From the NCBI RefSeq assembly GCF_002944405.1, contig NZ_CP024307.1, positions 2,500,501 through 2,564,500 of the forward strand: DNA of 64,000 nucleotides. The letters run 5' to 3'. Source of the DNA: Sinorhizobium fredii (GTDB lineage Bacteria > Pseudomonadota > Alphaproteobacteria > Rhizobiales > Rhizobiaceae). This document shows, piece after piece, positions 55,114 through 63,459 of the stretch; within the stretch, counting starts at the first letter, position 1, and each line of letters opens with the position of its first letter. The notes beneath the pieces were generated by a model that worked only from the letters and a program-made list of their open reading frames with translations, was not told the DNA's origin and did not search any database. A program made the position numbers and the translations under genes.

Positions 55114-55980
55114 ATGCGTGCGGCAAAGAACACGAAGAGGAACCTGGTGACGGCGGCGCTGGTAGCGCCGGCGGCGGCGTGGCTTTGTGTCTTTCTCGTT
55201 CTCCCCTTCATCGCCATGCTCGTCTTCGCTTTCGGCGAGCGGGCGCCGGAAGGCGGCTATCAGGCGGCTTTCACCTTCGCCCAGTTCGCAAACCTGCCGA
55301 CGCGCGCCGCAGCCTTCTGGAACACGCTGATGCTTGCGCCAGCCGGCGCTCTGCTCTGCCTTCTGGTGGCCTATCCTGTCGCCTACTACCTCGCCGTCAG
55401 GGCAAACCCGCGCTATCGCCTGATCCTCGTATCGCTGGTCGTCGTGCCGTTCTGGACGAGCCTTCTGGTGCGCACCTATGCCTGGATGTACATCCTCGGC
55501 TCGCGCGGCATTCCCAATCTGCTCGCGATGATCGGCATCGAGGACGTGCGCATGCTCAACACGCCCGGCGCCGTGCTGCTCGGTATCGTCTACGGCTAGC
55601 TGCCGCTGATGATCATGCCGATCTATGTGAGCCTCGAGAAACTCGACCGGCGGCTTCTTGAGGCTTCCGCCGATCTTGGCGCCAAGCCGGTTTCCAGCTT
55701 CCTCGGCGTCACCCTGCCGCTATCGCTCCCGGGCGTCATGACCGGCATCGCGCTGGTGACGATCCTGCTCCTCGGCGAATATCTGATCCCCCAGCTTCTC
55801 GGCGGCGGCAAGGTCTTCTTCATCGGCAACGCGCTGGTCGATCTCTTCCTGCAATCACGCAACTGGCCCTTCGGCTCGGCGATCGCCGTCACGCTGGTTG
55901 CCGTCGTCGTCGTCGTGCTCATGGTGGCGATGCGCATCGCCTGGAAGGTCGCCGGAACAAGACAGGTGGATCTCGTCTGA
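55114..55980 (+). pseudogene. ABC transporter permease gene (PotB-like) interrupted by an in-frame TAG
   Basis: Reading from ATG 55114, codon 162 is TAG (55597-55599) and the frame then continues unbroken to TGA at 55978-55980. The first part has FIAMLVFAFGER and YYLAVRANPRYRLIL; after the stop comes LPLMIMPIYVSLEKLDRRLLEASADLGAKP, the EAA loop. Homologues read VYG-Y or W-LP at the stop, so one base change from TAC, TAT or TGG is enough. Without readthrough or reinitiation, the product lacks the EAA loop and the importer should not work. A sequencing error is also possible. Confidence 0.85.
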
Positions 55981-56798
55981 TGCGTGCCCTCGTCTCCTCC
56001 GTCTATCTCTTCCTCTATGCGCCGATCGCGCTCGTCGTTCTGTTCTCCTTCAATGCGGGGCGCAATGCGAGCGAGTTCACCGGCTTCTCCGCTGCCTGGT
56101 ACGGCAAGGCTCTCAGCAACACCTTCCTGGTTTCAGCACTGCAGAACAGCCTAATGATCGCCTTCACGAGCGCTGCGCTTGCGGCGGTCTTCGGGACCAT
56201 GGCGGCGCTTGGCATGGAGCGCCTCGGGCCGCGCATGCGAGCCTTCTTCGATGCCCTCTTCGCCGCTGCCATCGTCGTTCCGGGTGTCGTCATCGGAATC
56301 GCCACGCTCGTGGCGCTGGTCGCCGTCTTCTCCTTCGTTAATCCAGCGCTCGCGACGATCTGGCCGGGCGATCACCCGCCACAACTCGGTCTTGGCTACG
56401 GCTCTATCATCGCCGCCCATGGGCTGTTCTCGATGGCACTCGTCGCCATGATCGTGAAGGCGCGGATCGCCAGTCTCGGCCGTGACATCGTCGAGGCGTC
56501 CAGCGATCTCTACGCGACGCCGCTCACCACCTTCCGACTGATTGTGCTGCCGCAGATCCTTCCCTCGATTCTTGCCGGCTTCCTGCTCGCCTTCACCTTC
56601 TCCTTCGACGATTTCATCATCGCCTTCTTCGTCGCAGGCTCGAAGACCACCTTGCCTATCTATGTCTTCGCCTCGATCCGTCGCGGCGTGACGCCGGAGA
56701 TCAATGCGATCGCAACCTTGGTTCTCGTCGCGTCGCTTCTCCTGATCCTGACTGCGCGCGTGCTGATGCGCGAGACGAAAAGCAAATCCGGGGAGTGA
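55980..56798 (+). CDS. ABC transporter permease (PotC-like)
   Basis: The 272-residue protein is intact, with six or so membrane segments and an EAA loop (DIVEASSDLYATPLTTFRLIVLPQIL). Its ATG shares a base with the stop of the broken permease gene (TGATG), so its translation normally depends on that gene. An early amber codon there could therefore lower its expression by polarity. An SDR gene follows after 4 nt and probably belongs to the operon. Confidence 0.92.
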   Translation: MRALVSSVYLFLYAPIALVVLFSFNAGRNASEFTGFSAAWYGKALSNTFLVSALQNSLMIAFTSAALAAVFGTMAALGMERLGPRMRAFFDALFAAAIVVPGVVIGIATLVALVAVFSFVNPALATIWPGDHPPQLGLGYGSIIAAHGLFSMALVAMIVKARIASLGRDIVEASSDLYATPLTTFRLIVLPQILPSILAGFLLAFTFSFDDFIIAFFVAGSKTTLPIYVFASIRRGVTPEINAIATLVLVASLLLILTARVLMRETKSKSGE

Positions 56799-56802
56799 AA
56801 CC

Positions 56803-57564
56803 ATGATCCTGAAAGACCGGATCGCGATCGTGACCGGCGGCGGCTCCGGAATCGGTCAGGCGGGTGCCGCCATCATGGCGCGCGAAGGCGCCCATGTGGT
56901 GGTCGTCGACCGTAGCGCGAAGGCTTCGGAAGAGACCGTGACATCGATCGCCGCCAAGGGCGGCAGCGCCGAACCTCTAGCGATCGACGTCACCGACGAC
57001 GGAGCGCTGTCGAACGGCATTGCCGACGTCCTTCGACGGCATGGCCGCATCGATATTCTGCACAACCATGCCGGCGCCCAGGTGGCCGGCGACCTGGAAC
57101 AAGTCGAGGTGGCGGGTTTCGATCGCTCGTGGAACCTGAACGTTCGCGCGCACTTCATGGCGGCTCGCCTCGTCGTGCCGTCGATGAGGGCGGCGGGGCG
57201 CGGCGTGGTCGTCAACACCTCGTCCTCTTCCGGCGTCCTCTACGACCGTGAGATGATCGCCTACACCACGACAAAGCACGCCGTCATCGCCATGACGCGG
57301 CAGATGGCCGGCGACTACGCGAAACATGGGGTGCGAATAAACGCACTCTGCCCCGGCTGGGTCGACACGCCGTTCAACGAACCTTTCATCAAGCAGATGG
57401 GCGGTCGGAAGGCAATCGAGGCCTATATCCGCGAGAAGGTGCCGCTCGGACGGTGGGCAAGCGTCGACGAGATCGCCGAAGCGATCCTCTTCCTTGTCTC
57501 CGACCGTTCCTCTTATATGACCGGCCAGGTCCTTGTGGTCGACGGCGGCGAGACAGTCGTCTGA
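56803..57564 (+). CDS. Short-chain dehydrogenase/reductase
   Basis: The 253-residue classical SDR has the cofactor motif TGGGSGIG (11-18), catalytic Y154-x-x-x-K158 and serines at 140-143. The usual NNAG is NHAG at 88-91 here. The end is MTGQVLVVDGGE, typical of the family. It is placed 4 nt after an ABC permease gene and likely oxidises a compound imported by that system. The substrate is unknown; carnitine itself is handled by the fused dehydrogenase downstream. Confidence 0.9.
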   Translation: MILKDRIAIVTGGGSGIGQAGAAIMAREGAHVVVVDRSAKASEETVTSIAAKGGSAEPLAIDVTDDGALSNGIADVLRRHGRIDILHNHAGAQVAGDLEQVEVAGFDRSWNLNVRAHFMAARLVVPSMRAAGRGVVVNTSSSSGVLYDREMIAYTTTKHAVIAMTRQMAGDYAKHGVRINALCPGWVDTPFNEPFIKQMGGRKAIEAYIREKVPLGRWASVDEIAEAILFLVSDRSSYMTGQVLVVDGGETVV

Positions 57565-57614
57565 GCTACTGGCATCCTGCTCCGGTAGCAGATGAGAAGA
57601 AACTGCGCGAGCTT

Positions 57615-57941
57615 TCACTTCGGTGGCAGCGAGAGCACGTAGCCGAGCGCCGCATCGAGCAGGCGCTTGCGCAGCGCGTCGTCGCCATAGGCCTCGGCGC
57701 CGGCACGCACCCATCCATGCATCCTCCGCTCGCCCATCACCATCTGGGCGACGCCGGGCAGCGCCAGCGCCCAGTCGTCACTCCCCTTGCCGAGCCGCAC
57801 CAGCATCCCGTCATCGCGTGCGCCGCAGACGAGATTGCCGTTCACGAGAAAAGCCAGGCCGCCGAACATCGGTTTCTCGGAAAGCCCCGGCCGGTCGCCG
57901 AGTTCTTGCCTTACCAATTCCTCCAGTCCCGTGTCGCGCAT
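57615..57941 (-). CDS. TfoX N-terminal domain protein
   Basis: The 108-residue protein has the TfoX_N pattern: RDTGLEELVRQELGD and KPMFGGLAFLVNGNLVCGARDDGMLVRLG. It is short and soluble, with a TfoX N domain only. The ATG has an AAGGAGG site. It lies 128 bp downstream of the AraC gene on the same strand. TfoX proteins in enteric bacteria regulate competence, but stand-alone N-domain proteins in rhizobia have no fixed function. Confidence 0.85.
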   Translation of the reverse strand: MRDTGLEELVRQELGDRPGLSEKPMFGGLAFLVNGNLVCGARDDGMLVRLGKGSDDWALALPGVAQMVMGERRMHGWVRAGAEAYGDDALRKRLLDAALGYVLSLPPK

Positions 57942-58069
57942 GGGTCGTCTTCCTCCTTCTTGTGCCGCAGGGCGGCGCGTGCCTGAATCACCTTCCCACG
58001 AGCCGGCGATAGATCGCTGATTCGATTCATCAAAACGCCGCTGCTGAATCGCCCTTTGAAGTGGTTCAA

Positions 58070-59041
58070 TCAACTCTTGAGCTTCAGCCGCCGGCGTGTC
58101 TCGCTCGGGCTCTCGCGATAGTGTGCGCGATAGCTTCGCGAAAACGACGACGACGAGTTGAAGCCGGAAATTGCCGCGATGTCGGCGAACTCCATCCGCG
58201 TCTCGATCACCTTGCGGCGCGCCGCATTGAGCCGCAGCGCCAGATAGTGTTCGTGCGGCGCCACGCCCATGGTGTCCTTGAAGAGGTCCTGCAGGTGGCG
58301 GGCGCTGACGCCGACCCGGCGCGCGAGCCGTGCAAGCGTCAACGGCGCCTCGACCGTCTCCTCCATCAGCTTGACCGCCGCACCGACCCGCTCGTCAAGG
58401 ATGCGCATATTGCCGATTGCCGGCACCTGTAAGAGGTCGCCGCGCGTGCGCTCCTGCTCGTAGATGAAGAGACGCGAGACTTCGAGCGCCAGCGAATAGC
58501 CGTGCGCGCGGCGGATCACTTCCAACATCAGGTCGAGCGTGGGCAGCGAGCCGCCGGTGGTGATGCGCTTGCCATCGATGACGAAGCGCTCCCGAACCAT
58601 CGTCACCTGCGGATAGGCGCTGGCGAAATCCTCGAAGTCTTCCCAGTGGGTCGTGGCGGAAAAATCGTCGAGCAGGCTCGTCTCCGCCAGAAGCCAGGAC
58701 CCCGATTCGATGCCGGCCATCGCCTCCCGGTGCCGGGCCGTCTGCGACAGCAGCATCTTGAGCTGTGAGGTAGCGCTGCGCCGCCAGTTGTAGCTCGACA
58801 GCACGAAGAGCGGCGCCGTTTCGCGTTGCGGCCGGAAGGGGCCGGACACCGGAATCGGGATGCCGCTTTTCGTCTCGATCGCCTCGCCGTCCGGGCTGAA
58901 CATTGTCCAGCTGTAGAGCGTTCGCCCGACGATGCGGTTGGCGGCGCGCAGCGGCTCGATAACCGAGGCGACCAGAATGAGATTGGTCTCCGGCAGGATC
59001 AGCAAATCGATATGCTGCGCCTGCGAAACACTGCCGTCCAT
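58070..59041 (-). CDS. AraC-family regulator with GATase1-like sensor domain (CdhR/GbdR group)
   Basis: The 323-residue protein has a DJ-1/GlxA-like sensor domain (about 10-190; LILPETNLILVASVIEPLRAANR, GIESGSWLLAETSLLDDF) and a C-terminal AraC helix-turn-helix (about 220-320; LARLARRVGVSARHLQDLFKDTMGVAPHEHYLALRLNAARR). It is close to CdhR and GbdR of Pseudomonas, which activate carnitine and glycine-betaine breakdown. It is divergent from the carnitine genes, with a 109-bp shared promoter region. ATG 59041 has a GGGGGAAG site. Confidence 0.9.
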   Translation of the reverse strand: MDGSVSQAQHIDLLILPETNLILVASVIEPLRAANRIVGRTLYSWTMFSPDGEAIETKSGIPIPVSGPFRPQRETAPLFVLSSYNWRRSATSQLKMLLSQTARHREAMAGIESGSWLLAETSLLDDFSATTHWEDFEDFASAYPQVTMVRERFVIDGKRITTGGSLPTLDLMLEVIRRAHGYSLALEVSRLFIYEQERTRGDLLQVPAIGNMRILDERVGAAVKLMEETVEAPLTLARLARRVGVSARHLQDLFKDTMGVAPHEHYLALRLNAARRKVIETRMEFADIAAISGFNSSSSFSRSYRAHYRESPSETRRRLKLKS

Positions 59042-59083
59042 CGCGAAACTTCCCCCGGCTGTCTCCGAGAATGTATAGGATCG

Positions 59084-59097
59084 TTCCACTTTTGGAA
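59084..59097. promoter_or_regulatory. Inverted repeat in the AraC/BKACE divergent promoter
   Basis: TTCCA-CTTT-TGGAA is a perfect dyad between the regulator and the first carnitine gene, 54 bp from the latter. It is a candidate for regulator binding or part of a promoter. Confidence 0.4.
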
Positions 59098-59150
59098 AGC
59101 AGCCTCGCCGTTTCTGGCTCGTAATGGGTCCAACGAAAAGGGAGACAGCC

Positions 59151-60053
59151 ATGCCGCTCAGCATGAACCGCGAGGTTTTCGTCACCTGCGCCGTCACCGG
59201 CTCCGGAGACACCGTTTCGAAATCCAGCCATGTTCCGATCACGCCGAAACAGATCGCCGAAGCGGCAGTCGAAGCGGCCAAGGCGGGTGCTGCGATCGTC
59301 CATTGCCATGTCCGCGACCCGGAGACCGGCGCGCCGGCCCGCCGCCTCGACCTCTACAGGGAAGTGACCGACCGCATTCGCTCCGCCGATATCGACGTCG
59401 TTCTCAACCTGACCGCCGGCATGGGCGGAGACCTGATCTTCGGCAATGTCGAAAGCCCTCTCCCGCTCAACGAGAAAGGCACCGACATGGCCGGCGCCAC
59501 CGAGCGCGTCGCCCATGTCGCCGAATGTCTGCCGGAGATCTGCACGCTCGACTGCGGCACGATGAACTTCTCGCTCGGCGACTACGTGATGACCAACACG
59601 CCGTCTATGCTGCGCGAGATGGCGCGCCAGATGACCGCACTCGGCGTGCGTCCCGAGATCGAGGCCTTCGACACCGGCCATCTCTGGTTCGCCAAACAGC
59701 TCGTCGAGGAAGGTCTGATCGAGGATCCGGTGCTGATCCAGCTCTGCATGGGCATTCCCTGGGGCGCACCCGACGACCTCAACACCTTCATGGCGATGGT
59801 CAACAACGTGCCGGCGAACTGGACCTTCTCGGCCTTCTCGATCGGCCGCAACGCGCTCGCATATCCGGCGGCGGCGATCCTTGCCGGCGGCAATGTCCGC
59901 GTCGGACTGGAGGACAACCTCTATGTCGGCAAGGGCCAGCTCGCGACCAACGGCCAGCTCGTCGAAAAGGCGGTGTCGGTGATCGAGGGCATGGGGGCGA
60001 AGATCATCGGGCCCAAGGAGGTTCGCGAGAAGCTGAAGCTGACGAAGAGATAA
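59151..60053 (+). CDS. BKACE-family beta-keto acid cleavage enzyme (3-dehydrocarnitine cleavage)
   Basis: The 300-residue enzyme has the zinc-binding HCHVRDP (H51, H53) and GHLWFAKQLVEEG, with IEAFDTGHLW further on, as in BKACE (DUF849) proteins. In this gene context it should split 3-dehydrocarnitine with acetyl-CoA to betainyl-CoA and acetoacetate. The next gene encodes the dehydrogenase-thioesterase that makes 3-dehydrocarnitine and hydrolyses betainyl-CoA. The start at 59151 has an AAAGGGAG site. Confidence 0.92.
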   Translation: MPLSMNREVFVTCAVTGSGDTVSKSSHVPITPKQIAEAAVEAAKAGAAIVHCHVRDPETGAPARRLDLYREVTDRIRSADIDVVLNLTAGMGGDLIFGNVESPLPLNEKGTDMAGATERVAHVAECLPEICTLDCGTMNFSLGDYVMTNTPSMLREMARQMTALGVRPEIEAFDTGHLWFAKQLVEEGLIEDPVLIQLCMGIPWGAPDDLNTFMAMVNNVPANWTFSAFSIGRNALAYPAAAILAGGNVRVGLEDNLYVGKGQLATNGQLVEKAVSVIEGMGAKIIGPKEVREKLKLTKR

Positions 60054-60055
60054 GA

Positions 60056-60254
60056 CCCCTCCCAACCCTCCCCACAAGGGGAGGGCTCGACATGCGTCGG
60101 CGCCGAACTCCGAACGAAGCGCATGTTTCCGCGGAGATGTTCGCAAGAAGGCCGGCCCCCGGCGCGGTTAGTCGCCGGAGAGAGGGCCGCAGAGGATCCG
60201 GAGCCACCCACCCCTCCCCCTTGTGGGGAGGGTGGCCCAAAGGGCCGGGAGGGG
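60056..60254. repeat. MITE-like element between BKACE and carnitine dehydrogenase genes
   Basis: The ends contain CCCCTCCC...CCCCACAAGGGGAGGG and its complement CCCCTCCCCCTTGTGGGGAGGG...GGGAGGGG, with a small extra palindrome (GGCCCAAAGGGCC) on the right. It is a diverged relative of 41430-41583 and encloses about 120 bp with no gene. Confidence 0.75.
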
Positions 60255-60284
60255 CTCCCACGGAACGATTTGGATGGAGAGGCA

Positions 60285-61775
60285 ATGACCATCATCACCA
60301 AGGCCGCCTGCGTTGGCGGCGGCGTCATCGGCGGGGCCTGGGCGGCGCGTTTCGCGCTCGCCGGCATCGACGTCAACATTTTCGATCCGCATCCAGAAGC
60401 CGAGCGCATCATCGGCGAGGTCATGGCCAATGCAGAGCGCGCCTATGGCATGCTAACCATGGCGCCGCTGCCGCCGCGCGGCAATCTCACCTTCTGCAAG
60501 AGCATTGAGGAAGCCGTCCACGATGTTGACTGGATTCAGGAAAGCGTGCCCGAACGGCTGCCGCTGAAGCGCGGCGTCATCACCGAGATCGACGCAGCCG
60601 CCCGCCCCGACGCGTTGATCGGCTCGTCGACCTCGGGCCTGCTGCCGTCCGACCTCCAGGCCGAGATGAAGCATCCCGAGCGCATGTTCGTCGCCCACCC
60701 TTATAACCCGGTCTACCTGCTGCCACTGGTCGAGCTCGTCGGCGGCAGGAAGACATCCCCCGAGACGATCAGGCGCGCCGAGGAAGCCATCGCAGAGATC
60801 GGCATGAAGGGCGTCGTCATCGCCAAGGAGATCGAGGCCTTCGTCGGCGACCGCCTGCTCGAAGCGCTCTGGCGCGAAGCGCTCTGGCTGATCCAGGACG
60901 ACATCTGCGATACCGAGACGCTCGATAATGTCATGCGCTATTCCTTCGGCATGCGCTGGGCGCAGATGGGTCTCTTCGAGACCTATCGCATCGCCGGCGG
61001 CGAAGCCGGCATGCGCCACTTCCTCGCCCAGTTCGGCCCCTGCCTCAAATGGCCCTGGACGAAGTTCACTGATGTCGTCGATCTCGACGACGCGCTGGTC
61101 GAGAAGATCGGCGCGCAGTCCGACGCCCAGGCCGCCGGCCGCTCGATCCGCGAACTGGAACGCATCCGCGACGAAAACCTCGTTGGCATCATGCAGGCGC
61201 TGAAAGCCGGCAATGGCGGTGAAGGCTGGGGTGCCGGCAAGCTGCTCGCCGATTTCGAGGCGCGCCTCTGGGCAAAGGGCGGCAATCAATCGAAGTCTTA
61301 TGACGCCTCCGGCCCGCTGCGCCTCGTCGAAACCAAGGTCAACGCCGCCTGGGTCGACTATAACGGCCACATGACCGAGCACCGCTATCTGCAGCTCTTC
61401 GGCGATACGTCGGATGCGCTGCTGCGATTGATCGGCGTCGACTTCGCCTATGTCGAGGCCGGCCACAGCTACTACACGGTGGAGACCCATATCCGCCATC
61501 TCGGTGAGGCGAAGCTTGGCCAGGCGCTCTATACGACCCTGCAAATTCTCGCCTCCGACGAAAAGCGCATCCACTTCTTCACGCGGATCCACGATGCCGC
61601 CTCGGACGACGTGATCGCCACCGCCGAGCAGATAATGCTGCATGTCGATGCCAAGGCCGGCAAGTCGGCGCCGGCGCCGGCCGATGTGCTGGCGAAGCTG
61701 AAGCCGATCGCGGAAGGGCATGCGAGGCTTGAGGTGCCGGGGGGCGCCGGGCGGCATGTGGGGCAGAAGCGGTAA
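60285..61775 (+). CDS. lcdH: L-carnitine dehydrogenase fused to a betainyl-CoA thioesterase
   Basis: The 496-residue protein has an N-terminal 3-hydroxyacyl-CoA-dehydrogenase-like fold with the NAD motif VGGGVIGG (10-17), and AHPYNPVYLLPLVELV. A hot-dog thioesterase domain follows from about residue 345 (AAWVDYNGHMTEHRYLQLFGDTSDALL). The same fusion is known from Sinorhizobium carnitine dehydrogenase. It oxidises L-carnitine to 3-dehydrocarnitine and then hydrolyses betainyl-CoA made by BKACE to glycine betaine. Start ATG 60285 has a GGAGAGG site. The repeat upstream separates it from BKACE by 231 bp. Confidence 0.95.
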   Translation: MTIITKAACVGGGVIGGAWAARFALAGIDVNIFDPHPEAERIIGEVMANAERAYGMLTMAPLPPRGNLTFCKSIEEAVHDVDWIQESVPERLPLKRGVITEIDAAARPDALIGSSTSGLLPSDLQAEMKHPERMFVAHPYNPVYLLPLVELVGGRKTSPETIRRAEEAIAEIGMKGVVIAKEIEAFVGDRLLEALWREALWLIQDDICDTETLDNVMRYSFGMRWAQMGLFETYRIAGGEAGMRHFLAQFGPCLKWPWTKFTDVVDLDDALVEKIGAQSDAQAAGRSIRELERIRDENLVGIMQALKAGNGGEGWGAGKLLADFEARLWAKGGNQSKSYDASGPLRLVETKVNAAWVDYNGHMTEHRYLQLFGDTSDALLRLIGVDFAYVEAGHSYYTVETHIRHLGEAKLGQALYTTLQILASDEKRIHFFTRIHDAASDDVIATAEQIMLHVDAKAGKSAPAPADVLAKLKPIAEGHARLEVPGGAGRHVGQKR

Positions 61776-61795
61776 AGGTGATGAGAGCGGACGAT

Positions 61796-61941
61796 TGCCC
61801 CTCATCCGCCTGCCGGCACCTTCTCCCGGTTCTGACGGGGAGAAGGGACATGCCGCAACGGCCTGCTTTTTGCTGGCGGAGGATGCTGGTAGCCAAAGTC
61901 CCCTCTCCCCGCATGCGGGGAGAGGGTTAGGGTGAGGGGCA
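61796..61941. repeat. Palindrome pair (REP-like) after the carnitine dehydrogenase gene
   Basis: TGCCCCTCATCC...CTTCTCCC/GGGGAGAAGG and TCCCCTCTCCCCGCATGCGGGGAGAGG...TGAGGGGCA form two palindromes whose outer ends are inverted copies (TGCCCCTCA/TGAGGGGCA). It is the same family as 54981-55084, arranged in reverse. Confidence 0.78.
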
Positions 61942-62019
61942 AAGCCGCACCGGGGAAGCCTGCGGATCGATGGGGAGATCGGCCGGATGACAGGCGGACT
62001 AAAATGACGAGGGAGAACA

Positions 62020-63180
62020 ATGAATTTCGCACTGACCGAAGAACAGCAGATGATCGTCGACACGGTCCGCGGCTTCGTCGAGACCGAGATCTATCCGCAT
62101 GAAAACGAGGTCGAGCGTACCGGCACCGTACCGCGCGAGCTCGGCCAGGAGATCGCCCGCAAATGCAAGGAGCTCGGCTTTTTCGCCTGCAATTTTCCCG
62201 AAGAGGTCGGCGGCGCCGGTCTTGATCACCTCACCTTCACGCTCGTCGAGCGCGAGCTCGGCCGCGGCTCGATGGGCCTTACCGTCTTCTTTGGCCGCCC
62301 CTCCGGCATCCTGATGGCCTGCAACGAGGAACAGCGCCAGCGCTATCTGCTGCCCGCCGTGCGCGGCGACAAGTTCGATGCGCTTGCGATGACCGAGCCG
62401 GATGCGGGCTCCGATGTGCGCGGCATGAAATGCTTCGCCCGGCACGACGGCGACGACTGGATCGTGAATGGCACCAAGCACTTCATCAGCCATGCCGACA
62501 TCGCCGATTTTGTCATCGTCTTCATCGCCACCGGCGAGGAGCAGACGCCGCGCGGGCCGAAGAAGAAGATCACCTGCTTCCTCGTCGACCGCGGCACGCC
62601 CGGTTTCGAAATCCGCGACGGTTACAATTCCGTTTCACATCGCGGCTACAAGAACTGCATCCTCACTTTCGACGACTGCCGCCTGCCCTCCTCCCAGATT
62701 CTCGGCGAACTCCACAAGGGCTTCGATCTCGCCAATGACTGGCTCTATGCCACCCGTCTGACGGTTGCCGCCACCTCCGTCGGCCGGGCCCGCCGCGCCT
62801 TCGACTACGCGCGCTCCTACGCCGCCGAGCGCAAGCAGTTCGGCAAGCCGATCGGCGCCAATCAGGGCGTCTCCTTTAAGCTCGCCGACATGATAACCGA
62901 GATCGATGCCGCGGACCTACTGACTTTGTCTGCCGCCTGGCGTCTCGACCAGGGCCTGCCGTCGAACCGCGAAATCGCCTCAGCCAAGGTTTTTGCGACG
63001 GAAATGCTTGCCCGCGTCACCGACGAGGCGATCCAGATCTATGGCGGCATGGGCCTGATGGACGACCTGCCGCTCGCCCGCTTCTGGCGCGACGCCCGCG
63101 TCGAGCGCATCTGGGACGGCACATCCGAAATTCAGCGGCACATTATCAGCCGCGATCTGCTGCGGCCGCTGGGGGCGTGA
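62020..63180 (+). CDS. Acyl-CoA dehydrogenase family protein
   Basis: The 386-residue flavoenzyme has AMTEPDAGSDVRGMK and KHFISHADIADF in the FAD-domain region, RLTVAATSVGRARRAFDYARSYAAERKQFGKPI, and YGGMGLMDDLPLARFWRDARVERIWDGTSEIQR at the end. In most members the base is the Glu of EGTSEIQ; here the position is Asp (DGTSEIQ). It follows the carnitine genes and may act on the acyl part of acylcarnitines or a related quaternary compound. ATG 62020 has a GAGGGAG site. Confidence 0.88.
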   Translation: MNFALTEEQQMIVDTVRGFVETEIYPHENEVERTGTVPRELGQEIARKCKELGFFACNFPEEVGGAGLDHLTFTLVERELGRGSMGLTVFFGRPSGILMACNEEQRQRYLLPAVRGDKFDALAMTEPDAGSDVRGMKCFARHDGDDWIVNGTKHFISHADIADFVIVFIATGEEQTPRGPKKKITCFLVDRGTPGFEIRDGYNSVSHRGYKNCILTFDDCRLPSSQILGELHKGFDLANDWLYATRLTVAATSVGRARRAFDYARSYAAERKQFGKPIGANQGVSFKLADMITEIDAADLLTLSAAWRLDQGLPSNREIASAKVFATEMLARVTDEAIQIYGGMGLMDDLPLARFWRDARVERIWDGTSEIQRHIISRDLLRPLGA

Positions 63181-63205
63181 GGGAATGGTCGTCGTTCCGC
63201 AAGTC

Positions 63206-63414
63206 ACCCCCCTCTGCCCTGCCGGGCATCTCCCCCACAAGGGGGGAGATCGGCAAGACGCGACCACCCCGTTTCTTTTTCAGACAACCGTCTGGGCGAC
63301 CCGCCGCCCATTGATAGTCTATAAGCACTCCTCGACGGCCACTGACTCGCGAAAACATTGCGCCGTCCAATCTCCCCCCTTGCGGGGGAGATGCCCGGCA
63401 GGGCAGAGGGGGGT
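63206..63414. repeat. MITE-like element with 45-bp terminal inverted repeats (44 of 45 match)
   Basis: The ends 63206-63250 and 63370-63414 are reverse complements apart from one base, with the blocks CCCTCTGCCCTGCCGGGCAT and CTCCCCCACAAGGGGGGAG. They enclose 119 bp with no gene. It separates the acyl-CoA dehydrogenase and acyl-CoA synthetase genes. Confidence 0.85.
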
Positions 63415-63459
63415 ATTCCGCGGATCGCGCACCCTTGAGGCGTTCAACGAGGGCGCCGC

